Notes under the pieces: generated by a model
The model's input: the letters and a program-made list of their open reading frames with translations, nothing else
The model's database searches: none
Told to the model about the DNA's origin: nothing
NCBI GenBank assembly: GCA_049517675.1
Contig: JBEKRV010000060.1
Span: forward strand, 1-22,365
Direction: 5' to 3'
DNA: 22,365 nucleotides
Source: Bog-756 sp049517675
GTDB taxonomy: Bacteria > Actinomycetota > Acidimicrobiia > Acidimicrobiales > RAAP-2
Program-made: the position numbers and the translations under genes
Part shown: piece after piece, positions 7,445-15,304 of the stretch
Position numbering within the stretch: the first letter of the stretch is position 1
Layout: every line of letters begins with the position of its first letter

Positions 7445-9129
7445 GTGCCATTGCTCGCCACCGTTTCCGACTGCGCACCGCGGGATCGACCTTCATCCTC
7501 TCCCTGGTGGCCATGGCGGCCGTCACGATCGGTGTGGTGACCCCCGCGTCGGCGACGTCCTACGTGCCGCTGAACGGCGAGGGCTCCTCGTGGTCGTTCG
7601 GTGCAATCAACCAGTGGGACCAGGCCGTGGAATCCGACGGCATGCAGATCAATTACACGCCTAACGGATCGACTCAGGGGCGTCAGGACTTCATCGACGG
7701 CCAGACCGACTTTGCCGCCTCGGACATTCCCTTCCAGACGGATCCGACCGATGGGGTCTCTGCGGTCGAGCACCCGAAGGCTGGCTCCTACGCCTACATG
7801 CCGATCACCGCCGGGGGAACCGTCTTCATGTACAACCTCATGATCGACGGCCAACGGGTGACCAACCTCCGCCTTTCCGGCGCGAACATCGCCAAGATCT
7901 TCACCGGGGCCATCACCAATTGGGACGATCCAGCCCTAGCCGCTGACAATCCCGGCCTGCAGCTGCCCGACCAGACCATCGTTCCGGTGGTCCGCTCCGA
8001 CGGGTCTGGCACCAGCTTCGAGCTATCCCAGTGGATGATCAGCCAGGAACCGAGCTCGTGGAACGCCTACTGCGCCAAGGTCGGCCGGGCCCCCAACTGC
8101 GGGGCCTCGTCCTTCTACCCGACGGTGACCGGGATGATCGCCCAGAACGGTGACCAGGGGGTAGCCAACTACGTGGCCGCGAATTACGCGCAAGGCGCGA
8201 TCGGCTATGTCAACTACTACTACGCACTCCAGCTGCATTTCCCGGTGGTCCAGATGCTCAATGCTGCGGGCTACTACACCGAGCCGACACCGCAGAACGT
8301 GGCCGTCTCACTCCTCCAGGACCAGGTCGACACCACCGATGTCAACAACCCCGCCCTCTACCTGACCCAGCAGCTGAGTGGCGTGTACACGGACCCCGAC
8401 CCGCGGACGTACCCGCTTTCCTCCTACGGCTACCTGATCCTGCCCACCACGGTCGGCAATTCGTTCACCACGGCCAAGGGGGCGACCCTGGCCGCGTACT
8501 CCTACTACGCCATGTGCCAGGGTCAGTCGGAGGTTTCCTCCCTCGGATACTCGCCGATGCCGATCAACCTGGTCCAGGCGGCTTTCGACCAGATCCGCAA
8601 GATCCCCGGCGCGGTGGTCCAGAACATCAACATCCAGCAGTGCAACAACCCGACGTTCACGTCGACCGGGGTCAATCTGCTGGCCCAGACGGCCCCCTAT
8701 CCGCCGGCCTGCGACAAGCAGGGACCGACACAGTGCACGAACGGCACGGGCGGCGCCGTGGCGATCTCCACGGCGGTAAGCAGAGGCGCGTCCGCAGGCG
8801 GCGGCGCCACCGCTTCTGCGGGCACGTCGACGGGTGGGAGTGCGACCGGCGGTTCGGATTCAGCGACCGCGACTTCGGCTTCCGGCTCGGGCGCAGCCGC
8901 CGCCGCGTCGTCGTCCGACGAAAGCTGTGACCCCTCCACCGGCGCCTGCGGTTCGTCCTCGGTCGGTGCGTACTCGGTCAACCCGACAGCTGCCACGGTG
9001 ACGCTGGGCGCAGGTAGTGGCTGGTCGTCCACCCAGACGTTGCTGGCACTGATCGGTCTGGCGCTGTTGACGCTGTTGCTCGTTCCCGGTCTGCTGACCC
9101 GTCGACTCGAGAGACGGCGATCGCCGTGA
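7441..9129 (+). CDS. pstS: PstS-type phosphate-binding protein with a C-terminal membrane anchor
   Basis: The product has 562 residues. The signal peptide ends at ASA (36-38) and has no lipobox cysteine, unlike most Gram-positive PstS. The binding-protein core (about 40-430) has phosphate-contact motifs in PstS order: GEGSSWSF (46-53), NGSTQGRQDF (75-84), TDFAASDIPF (89-98), a GAITNWDDPAL loop (156-166) and RSDGSGTSF (185-193). A Ser/Gly/Ala/Thr-rich linker of about 90 residues leads to a membrane helix at about 532-552 and an RRLERRR stop-transfer tail. The protein is therefore held at the outer face of the membrane by its C-terminus on a long tether, rather than by lipid. It should deliver phosphate to PstC/PstA. 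The start overlaps the stop of pstA and the stop overlaps the start of the next gene. The substrate is inferred from motifs and operon. Confidence 0.92.
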   Translation: MSAIARHRFRLRTAGSTFILSLVAMAAVTIGVVTPASATSYVPLNGEGSSWSFGAINQWDQAVESDGMQINYTPNGSTQGRQDFIDGQTDFAASDIPFQTDPTDGVSAVEHPKAGSYAYMPITAGGTVFMYNLMIDGQRVTNLRLSGANIAKIFTGAITNWDDPALAADNPGLQLPDQTIVPVVRSDGSGTSFELSQWMISQEPSSWNAYCAKVGRAPNCGASSFYPTVTGMIAQNGDQGVANYVAANYAQGAIGYVNYYYALQLHFPVVQMLNAAGYYTEPTPQNVAVSLLQDQVDTTDVNNPALYLTQQLSGVYTDPDPRTYPLSSYGYLILPTTVGNSFTTAKGATLAAYSYYAMCQGQSEVSSLGYSPMPINLVQAAFDQIRKIPGAVVQNINIQQCNNPTFTSTGVNLLAQTAPYPPACDKQGPTQCTNGTGGAVAISTAVSRGASAGGGATASAGTSTGGSATGGSDSATATSASGSGAAAAASSSDESCDPSTGACGSSSVGAYSVNPTAATVTLGAGSGWSSTQTLLALIGLALLTLLLVPGLLTRRLERRRSP

Positions 9130-11885
9130 CGGACCAGCCGTCGATGACACGTCTCGAACGCCGTCGCGCCCGCGGCCGCCGCCGGCGGACCTGTCTGGGC
9201 GCGGGCGTCGGTGCGTTGGTGGGTCTCGTCATCTTCGTCGCCGTCCCCGGTGTTCAGCCCGGCGCCGGCGCTGCAGCGAACCCCCTGGCCGGCAGCCAGG
9301 GAACGGTGACTTCGTTGCCGTCCACCGCCTCTGCGGTGACCGTGTCGGGCCAGGGCGCATACGCGGGGCTCCAGGTGACGGTCAACCAGACGCAGGACCT
9401 CACCAATCAGGCCATCTCGGTCTCGTGGTCGGGAGGGACCCCGACACAGTCGAGTGGAGACTTCCAGTCGAACTACCTCCAGATCTTCGAGTGCTGGGGC
9501 GACCCACAGACGACCGACCCTCCTGAGACCACCGACCCGGGGCCGCTGCCGACTCAGTGCCAGTTCGGCGCCGAGACCGTCTCCAGTTCCGCCTATCCGG
9601 TGTCACAGCCCGGCTTCGAGTATTCCCGGGTGCTGTCCCAGCCGTCATGGAGCTCCTACAGCACCTACACCGGCGCGGGCATCGGTTGGAAGGACACGAG
9701 CACCGGCTACCTGGTTGAGCCTTTCCAGGCGGTCGACGGCACCACCATCGATCAGCAGGCCAACTACAACTACGACGCCAACCCGCTGGATCCCTCATCG
9801 TTCTGGCTGAACCCGTACTTCCGCTTCGGGACGTCGAACGAGGTCGACTTCGCCCGCACCTACGCGAACGGCTCCGGACAGCAGCTCTTCCAGGTCCAGA
9901 CCGGCCTCGAGGCGCCGGGCCTGGGCTGCGGACAGGACCTCCAGCCCGTGGCCGGTGGGGGTGACACCACCCCGCAGTGTTGGTTGGTGGTGGTCCCCCG
10001 CGGCACCCCCGACCAGGAGAATCCGTCCAACGTCGACGACGAGAGCGTGGTGACCTCGCCGCTCACCCCCGAGGCGTGGGCCAACCGGATCGCCATCCCC
10101 CTCGGGTTCAATCCAGTCGGGTCGAGTTGCTCGATCAACGCCGATGCCAACCAGATCATGGGTGGCGAGCTCGCCACCTCCGCCGTCGCCAGCTGGGAGC
10201 CGGCGCTTTGCGGCCAGCCCGGGTCGCCCGCATTCAGCTACATCGAGAACTCCGACGACCAGGCCCGCCAGAACATCGTCGACCCGACCTATGGCTCGGC
10301 GGGGATGTCCGTCTTCTCCACCCCGGCCGATCCGAGCGAGGTCGATCCGGGCAATCCTGTCGTCTATGCGCCCCTGACCCTGTCCGGGGTGGTCGTCGCG
10401 TTCAACATCCAACGGGTACCTGCCGTGGTCGACGGTGAGCCCCAGCCGGACGAGGCCGCCCTGGCCGGCACCCAAGTCGGCAACATCTACCTGACACCCC
10501 GGCTCATGGCCAAGCTGTTGACCCAGTCGTACCAAGGCGAATTGGAGGGCGTGTCATCGACGGGCAACCCCAGCTACAAGTGGGTCAAACGCAATCCGGT
10601 CAGCATCCTGGACGATCCCGACTTCCTGCAGTACAACCCCGAGTTCACGCTGCTCTCCACCACCCAGGCCATCGATGCGGCGACGGTGCTGGTGGACGAG
10701 GCGAGTTCCGACGCGGCCACCGTGATGTGGAAGTGGATCATGTCCGATCCCGAGGCGGCGGCATGGATGGCCGGAAAGCCGGACCCGTGGGGCATGGTGG
10801 TGAACCCCCTGTACGACACCACGGCCGCGAAGAATCCGACCGGGGTGTCTTTCGGAGTCCCCGCACTGGAGAACTACCCGAAGAACGACCCGTGGTGCAT
10901 CAGCACCGGTGACGTGGTGACCGGTCCGCCGTCCGAGCCGGCACGACCACTGTGCGTCCTCGACTGGTCGCCGTACTCACTCAGCATGAGCGCGGCGGCG
11001 GCGAGCACCGGGGTGGCCAACGACGGGGCCAAGACCACGTTCAATCCGGCGGGGACCGCGAACACCGCGTGGACGGCAAACGGTCCCCAGGAACCGGGCA
11101 CCCACTTCATCATCTCCATCACCGACTCGGCGTCGGCGGCCCAGTACGGGCTCCAGACCGCGAGCCTCAGCCCGGCAGGAGACGACCCGTCGAATCCCAG
11201 CCAGCGGGTCTTCGTGGGCCCCGACTCGGCCAGTCTGCTGGCCGGTGAGCAGGCGATGGTCCCGAGCGACGTCCCCGGGGTCGTGGTGCCGGATCCATCC
11301 TCCACCGCCGCCGACGCCTACCCGCTCACCATGCTGACCTACGCGGCGACCACCCCGGAGTCGCTCACCCCGGCAGAGCGCAAGACCTACTCCACCTTCC
11401 TCCTCTACGCCATCGGGGACGGACAGACGTCCGGCGTAGAGCCGGGTCAGTTGCCGGCGGGGTACGTCCCCCTGCCCGGAGCACTCCGCCTCGAGTCGTT
11501 GCAGGCGGTCGATTCGATCCTCAACCCCCCGGCCGAGCCGTCCGCCACCACGCCCGTCTCCTCGACTCCGTCGGCGTCGTACACCGATACCGGATCCGCT
11601 ATCGGGTCGTCGACGATCCCGGACACGGAACCGACCGGCGGGACGGGGACGACCACCGCGGCCGCGACGCCCACCACCTCGGTCACCCCCAAGGCGACGG
11701 CCCCGGTCCTCAGCGCCGTGCGCACCTCGTGGCTCTCGGTCGGCGAGATCCGCTGGGTGCTGCCGCTAGTGCTCCTGATCGGACTGTGTGCGGCGCTGGG
11801 CGCCCTCCTGCTGGGGAGAACCGGTCGCAGCGTGGCGACCGCAGCCGGCCCGACCACCGAACCCGACGGTGAGGTGCCCACGTGA
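9126..11885 (+). CDS. Large membrane-anchored PstS-like surface protein
   Basis: The product has 919 residues. The GTG start overlaps the stop of pstS; ATG 9144 is the alternative. A basic n-region and a hydrophobic helix (about 23-42) act as signal peptide or anchor, and a second helix at about 877-896 precedes a short tail. The N-terminal 250 residues are beta-rich with paired cysteines (for example FECWGD and TQCQFG). The middle has PstS-like stretches: LSGVVVAFNIQ, IYLTPRLMAKLLTQSY and NPVSILDDPDFLQYNP resemble the 'GVVVAYN...L....LAKIF.G.I..W.DP.I...NP' section of phosphate-binding proteins. The canonical RSDGSGT phosphate loop is not evident, so substrate binding may have changed. A Thr/Ser/Pro-rich stalk precedes the C-terminal helix. 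I recall similar large proteins near actinobacterial pst genes, but cannot verify this. The role is probably an accessory part of the phosphate uptake system. Confidence 0.82.
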   Translation: MTDQPSMTRLERRRARGRRRRTCLGAGVGALVGLVIFVAVPGVQPGAGAAANPLAGSQGTVTSLPSTASAVTVSGQGAYAGLQVTVNQTQDLTNQAISVSWSGGTPTQSSGDFQSNYLQIFECWGDPQTTDPPETTDPGPLPTQCQFGAETVSSSAYPVSQPGFEYSRVLSQPSWSSYSTYTGAGIGWKDTSTGYLVEPFQAVDGTTIDQQANYNYDANPLDPSSFWLNPYFRFGTSNEVDFARTYANGSGQQLFQVQTGLEAPGLGCGQDLQPVAGGGDTTPQCWLVVVPRGTPDQENPSNVDDESVVTSPLTPEAWANRIAIPLGFNPVGSSCSINADANQIMGGELATSAVASWEPALCGQPGSPAFSYIENSDDQARQNIVDPTYGSAGMSVFSTPADPSEVDPGNPVVYAPLTLSGVVVAFNIQRVPAVVDGEPQPDEAALAGTQVGNIYLTPRLMAKLLTQSYQGELEGVSSTGNPSYKWVKRNPVSILDDPDFLQYNPEFTLLSTTQAIDAATVLVDEASSDAATVMWKWIMSDPEAAAWMAGKPDPWGMVVNPLYDTTAAKNPTGVSFGVPALENYPKNDPWCISTGDVVTGPPSEPARPLCVLDWSPYSLSMSAAAASTGVANDGAKTTFNPAGTANTAWTANGPQEPGTHFIISITDSASAAQYGLQTASLSPAGDDPSNPSQRVFVGPDSASLLAGEQAMVPSDVPGVVVPDPSSTAADAYPLTMLTYAATTPESLTPAERKTYSTFLLYAIGDGQTSGVEPGQLPAGYVPLPGALRLESLQAVDSILNPPAEPSATTPVSSTPSASYTDTGSAIGSSTIPDTEPTGGTGTTTAAATPTTSVTPKATAPVLSAVRTSWLSVGEIRWVLPLVLLIGLCAALGALLLGRTGRSVATAAGPTTEPDGEVPT

Positions 11886-13186
11886 GCACCCGCCGCCGGC
11901 CACCGCATGACACCGATCGACTCCGCAGACCATCGACACCGAGGGAGCAGCATTCCACCATGACGACGAACCAGCGCATCCACCGCCGCTCACTGGGAGT
12001 GGCCACACGGGCCGCTGCCCCGGGCGCCGCGCTCCTGGCCGCATTCGGCCTCACCCTCCTCACGTCGGGGGTGGCCTCGGCCGCCACGGTCAACGGTGCG
12101 GCCACCATCGCCGAGCCCGGTCTCACCACCCCGCTGACCTCCGGTGGGTCGACGACCCCCTTCACGGTCACCCTGCCGACCAACCCGGTGGCGGTCTGTA
12201 GCGGCGACACCGCCACCGACGGCTACCACGTCTTCAGCTACCTCGTCCCGGTGGCCACCTCCCTCTCCTCGGTGAACTTCACCCTCGGCTACCCATCGGC
12301 CGGCTACGGCCTGGTCAGCCCCATCGGCACCTACTACGGAGACGTCAACACGGCGGTGGGTACCGGCCAGATCGTCGGGATCCCCAACAACTTCCAATGG
12401 GCGCCACTGGTGTCGGACGACGGTGTCACCCTGGCCGAGCTCCTCTACAGCGGCTCGGGGAGCACGGCCAGCGGCTCCTGGGACACCGGCCTGGCCTGCG
12501 CCAACACCAGCGGCACCGTCGTCGACAACTGGGGCATCGAGGTCACCTTCGACGCCAGCTCCACCGACCCGACCGGCTTCACCTGGACCGCCGTCCCGGC
12601 CGGTAGCTCGGCCGCGGCGTTCACGTCGACGGCCGGCACCACGTTCACCGAAGGCTCGCCCGGCTCCTTCACCCCGACGGCGTCGGGGAGCCCCAGCCCC
12701 ACCATCACCGAGTCCGGCGCACTGCCCGCCGGCGTGACCTTCACCAGCGGCGTCCTCTCCGGTACCCCGACGGTGACCGGCACCTTCCCGGTGACCTTGA
12801 CCGCCACCAACGGGATCGGGTCCCCGGCCACCCAGGCCTTCACCATCACCGTGCAGGCGGCGTCGCCGACCACGACGACCACCACGACCACCACGACCAC
12901 GACCACCACGACCAACCCCGAATCGACCACCACGCCCACGACGGCAGCGGGCGCTGCGGCCGGTACGGACACCTCGTCGGGAGGGGGCACGGGAACGGGA
13001 GACCCGTCGGGTGGCTCGGGCTCCTCGATCGACCCCAGCGGCTCCTCGCTCGCCTACACCGGGTTCCACACCGTGAAGGGACTCGGCGTCGGCCTGCTCG
13101 GTGTCGGTCTCGGGCTCATGCTGCTCGGTTGGGGCTACCGCAAGAAGATCCGGCCCGCCCGTCTGGCCCGCAGGTCCACCCCGTGA
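11882..13186 (+). CDS. LAYTG-type cell-wall sorted protein with two-cysteine domain and He_PIG domain
   Basis: GTG 11882 overlaps the preceding stop (GTGA); ATG 11960, behind GAGGGAG, would give a more ordinary signal peptide, so the start is uncertain. Numbered from GTG, the signal peptide ends near ASA (65-67). Residues 68 to about 240 are the third copy of the shared domain (C106 and C206, DGYHVFSYLVP, TGQIVGIP, GLACAN), closest to the copy in the 664 gene. A He_PIG Ig domain follows (about 247-326), then 15 consecutive threonines and a Ser/Gly-rich stalk. The C-terminus has LAYTG (390-394), a hydrophobic helix (about 400-418) and a basic tail, a complete sorting signal of the LAxTG kind used by class E sortases. 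The protein should therefore be cut after Thr and linked to the cell wall. The gene directly downstream encodes a sortase-fold protein that lacks catalytic residues. Confidence 0.88.
   Translation: MSTRRRPPHDTDRLRRPSTPREQHSTMTTNQRIHRRSLGVATRAAAPGAALLAAFGLTLLTSGVASAATVNGAATIAEPGLTTPLTSGGSTTPFTVTLPTNPVAVCSGDTATDGYHVFSYLVPVATSLSSVNFTLGYPSAGYGLVSPIGTYYGDVNTAVGTGQIVGIPNNFQWAPLVSDDGVTLAELLYSGSGSTASGSWDTGLACANTSGTVVDNWGIEVTFDASSTDPTGFTWTAVPAGSSAAAFTSTAGTTFTEGSPGSFTPTASGSPSPTITESGALPAGVTFTSGVLSGTPTVTGTFPVTLTATNGIGSPATQAFTITVQAASPTTTTTTTTTTTTTTTNPESTTTPTTAAGAAAGTDTSSGGGTGTGDPSGGSGSSIDPSGSSLAYTGFHTVKGLGVGLLGVGLGLMLLGWGYRKKIRPARLARRSTP
12869..12913 (+). repeat. ACC/ACG threonine-codon run
   Basis: Fifteen consecutive Thr codons alternate irregularly between ACC and ACG and form the first part of the stalk of the LAYTG protein. 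The run is low-complexity coding DNA and could change length by slippage in steps of three without breaking the frame. Such stretches are typical wall-spanning, glycosylatable linkers. Confidence 0.8.
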
Positions 13187-14166
13187 CAGTGACGCAGACG
13201 GCCATCGACCGGGAGATGCTCCTGGTCCCGGTGGCGGTGGGACGCACGTCCGATCTCGGGTCGGCGCTCCCCGTCGACGCGGCGCGGGCGACCGGGCCGT
13301 CGGGACCCGACGCGGACGCGCCGGGGTCGGCGACCCGGATGGTGGCCCGGTCGGCGCTCGTCGTCCTGGCCGTCGTGTCGATCGGGATGGTGCTCCAGCT
13401 GACCGTGGTCAGCGGGCTCGAGTACCGGGCCTCCCAGGTATCGCTGTTCAACGCCTTCCGGACCCAGCTGGCCCTCGGCACCGCCCCGCTCGGCCCGGTC
13501 GGCGCCGACCACCACCTGCTGCCGCTCGGGACCCCGATCGCCACCGTCTCCATCCCCGCCATCGGGCTCCACGATGCCGTCGTCGTGGAGGGGACCACCG
13601 CCTCGGTCCTCGCCAAGGGACCGGGCCACATGCGCGACACGGTGTTCCCCGGCGGTGCCGGCACCAGCGTCATCCTCGGTCGGGCCGCCGCCTACGGAGG
13701 TCCGTTCCGGCGGATCGTCGATCTGACCCACGGACAGCTCATCACCGTCACCACCCAGGTCGGGACCTCGCACTTCCGGGTGGTGCGGGTCCGACCGGCC
13801 GGCGCCAAGGTCCGTCCTCCGGCCGCGGGCACGTCCCGACTGACGCTCGGCACCGCGTCGGGTCCCGCGTTCGCCCCGTCGGGCGTCGTGTGGGTCGACG
13901 CCGACAAGGTCGGGGCCCCACTGCCCTCGGCGGCGATGCCGGCCATCCAACTCCTTCCGGGGGAGGCGCCGCTCGCCACCGACACCAGCACGCTGTGGGC
14001 CCTCCTGCTCTGGCTGGAGGCACTGGTCATCCTGCTGGCCGGGGCCGTGTGGACCTGCCGGCGATGGGGCCGGGCCCAGGCCTGGATCGTCTTTGTCGCC
14101 CCGATGCTCCTGGTCTGGACGTTCATCGCCGACCAGATCGCCCGCCTCCTCCCCAATCTCCTGTGA
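13183..14166 (+). CDS. Sortase-fold membrane protein lacking the catalytic residues (pseudo-sortase)
   Basis: The GTG at 13183 overlaps the stop of the LAYTG gene (GTGA) and gives 327 residues. The layout is a 50-residue cytoplasmic N-terminus, a helix (about 54-76), an extracytoplasmic sortase-like domain (about 110-245) and two C-terminal helices (about 271-291 and 300-320). Family landmarks are plain: ATVSIPAIGLHDAVVVEG (120-137), LAKGPGHM (143-150), the PGGAGTSVILG strand, YGGPFRRIVDLTHGQLITV and SRLTLGTASGP. In active sortases the strand reads '(A/G)GHR..YG'; here it is LGRAAAYG, so the catalytic His is Arg167. The 'TLxTC' cysteine becomes TLGTA (Ala225, then Ser226), and the usual catalytic Arg is missing from APSGVVWV (231-238). 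The only cysteine in the whole protein is C292, in the loop between the last two helices. It cannot be a cysteine transpeptidase; a substrate-holding or scaffolding role is inference. Confidence 0.85.
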   Translation: MTVTQTAIDREMLLVPVAVGRTSDLGSALPVDAARATGPSGPDADAPGSATRMVARSALVVLAVVSIGMVLQLTVVSGLEYRASQVSLFNAFRTQLALGTAPLGPVGADHHLLPLGTPIATVSIPAIGLHDAVVVEGTTASVLAKGPGHMRDTVFPGGAGTSVILGRAAAYGGPFRRIVDLTHGQLITVTTQVGTSHFRVVRVRPAGAKVRPPAAGTSRLTLGTASGPAFAPSGVVWVDADKVGAPLPSAAMPAIQLLPGEAPLATDTSTLWALLLWLEALVILLAGAVWTCRRWGRAQAWIVFVAPMLLVWTFIADQIARLLPNLL

Positions 14167-14188
14167 CCCGACGAAGCGAGCTCGACCG

Positions 14189-15055
14189 ATGACACTCACC
14201 CAACCACCTGCGAGGAACGACGACATGGTGATCGACACGTCCGTCCGCGGACCCGATGTGCTTCCCTCCGGCGGGGACCGGGCCGCGACCCTCGTGGCCC
14301 GGGACATCTCCGCCTGGTTCGGCGACCACCAGGTCCTCGATCGGGTCTCCCTGGTCATGGAGGCACGTCAGGTCACCGCGCTGATCGGGCCCTCGGGCTG
14401 TGGCAAGTCCACGTTCTTGCGGATCCTGAACCGGATGCACGAGCTGATCCCGGCGGCCTCGCTGGCCGGGGACGTGCTGCTCGACGGCGACGACATCTAC
14501 GCGGCGGGCCGGAAGCTCACCGAGGCCCGGCGCCACATCGGGATGGTGTTCCAGAAGCCGAATCCGTTTCCGGCCATGTCCATCTACGACAACGTCCTGG
14601 CCGGGCTGCGGCTGACCGGTACCCGCAAGGACCAGGCCACCCGCGACGGAATCGTGCACGACTGCCTGGTCAAGGCCGGCCTCTGGAAGGAGGTGGAGAG
14701 CCGTCTCCGCCAGCCTGGCGGCGCACTCTCCGGGGGGCAGCAGCAGCGCCTGTGCATCGCCCGTGCGCTGGCCATCCAGCCACGGGTCCTGCTGATGGAC
14801 GAGCCGTGCTCGGCGCTCGATCCGACATCGACCCGTCGGATCGAGGCGACCATCGAGGAGCTCCGGTCCGAGGTCACCATCGTGATCGTGACCCACAACA
14901 TGCAACAGGCGCACCGGGTGTCGGACTACACGGCGTTCTTCCTGGCCGAGCAGGGGGCGCCCGGGTACATCATCGAGCACGGCCCCACCGACGCGATGTT
15001 CGACTCCCCCCAGGACCCGCGTACCCTCGACTATGTCCACGGGCGATTCGGCTGA
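14189..15055 (+). CDS. pstB: Phosphate ABC transporter ATPase PstB
   Basis: The product has 288 residues from ATG 14189, preceded by GAAGCGAG. All ABC ATPase motifs are intact: Walker A GPSGCGKST (68-75 region), Q-loop FQKPNPFP (121-128), signature LSGGQQQRLCIARAL (180-194), Walker B VLLMDEP (200-206) and the switch histidine in IVTHNM (H236). 'FQKPNPFPAMSIYDNV' and 'ALDPTSTRRIE' are typical of PstB. An N-terminal extension of about 30 residues precedes the usual start of the domain. It hydrolyses ATP on the cytoplasmic side to drive phosphate import through PstC/PstA. It is separated from its permeases by three surface-protein genes, which is unusual, and is 22 bp after the pseudo-sortase gene. 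Confidence 0.96.
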   Translation: MTLTQPPARNDDMVIDTSVRGPDVLPSGGDRAATLVARDISAWFGDHQVLDRVSLVMEARQVTALIGPSGCGKSTFLRILNRMHELIPAASLAGDVLLDGDDIYAAGRKLTEARRHIGMVFQKPNPFPAMSIYDNVLAGLRLTGTRKDQATRDGIVHDCLVKAGLWKEVESRLRQPGGALSGGQQQRLCIARALAIQPRVLLMDEPCSALDPTSTRRIEATIEELRSEVTIVIVTHNMQQAHRVSDYTAFFLAEQGAPGYIIEHGPTDAMFDSPQDPRTLDYVHGRFG

Positions 15056-15070
15056 GTAGGGTCGATGTTC

Positions 15071-15304
15071 ATGGCCACGAGGAGTGAGCGGCTGTCTGCG
15101 GACGCGTACACCCGCGCGTCGGTCGAGGCGTATCTGCAGGCGGTGGCGGAGGAGCGGGTCCGCATCGAGTTGGCCATCGCCGAGGAACGCCGTCGGAGGG
15201 ACGAGGCGCAACGCTCCCTCGACCGGCTGGACGCAGTCGGGGGGTTGCCGGCGGGATGGGCTCCACCCGAACAGTCGGCGACACCGGTGGCCTCCGGTGA
15301 GTGA
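15071..15304 (+). CDS. Small coiled-coil protein of unknown function
   Basis: The product has 77 residues from ATG 15071, which sits 9 bp after AGGG; ATG 15065 is also in frame but too close to that site. Residues from about 10 to 55 are a continuous charged helix rich in Glu, Arg and Ala with a likely coiled coil (VEAYLQAVAEERVRIELAIA and so on), followed by a flexible Pro/Gly/Ala tail. There is no signal peptide or membrane helix, so it should be cytoplasmic. It lies 15 bp after pstB and its stop overlaps the start of the next gene, so it belongs to the operon. I do not recognise a family. Having the usual position of phoU after pstB, it could be an accessory or regulator, but nothing in the sequence resembles PhoU. 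Confidence 0.7.
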   Translation: MATRSERLSADAYTRASVEAYLQAVAEERVRIELAIAEERRRRDEAQRSLDRLDAVGGLPAGWAPPEQSATPVASGE

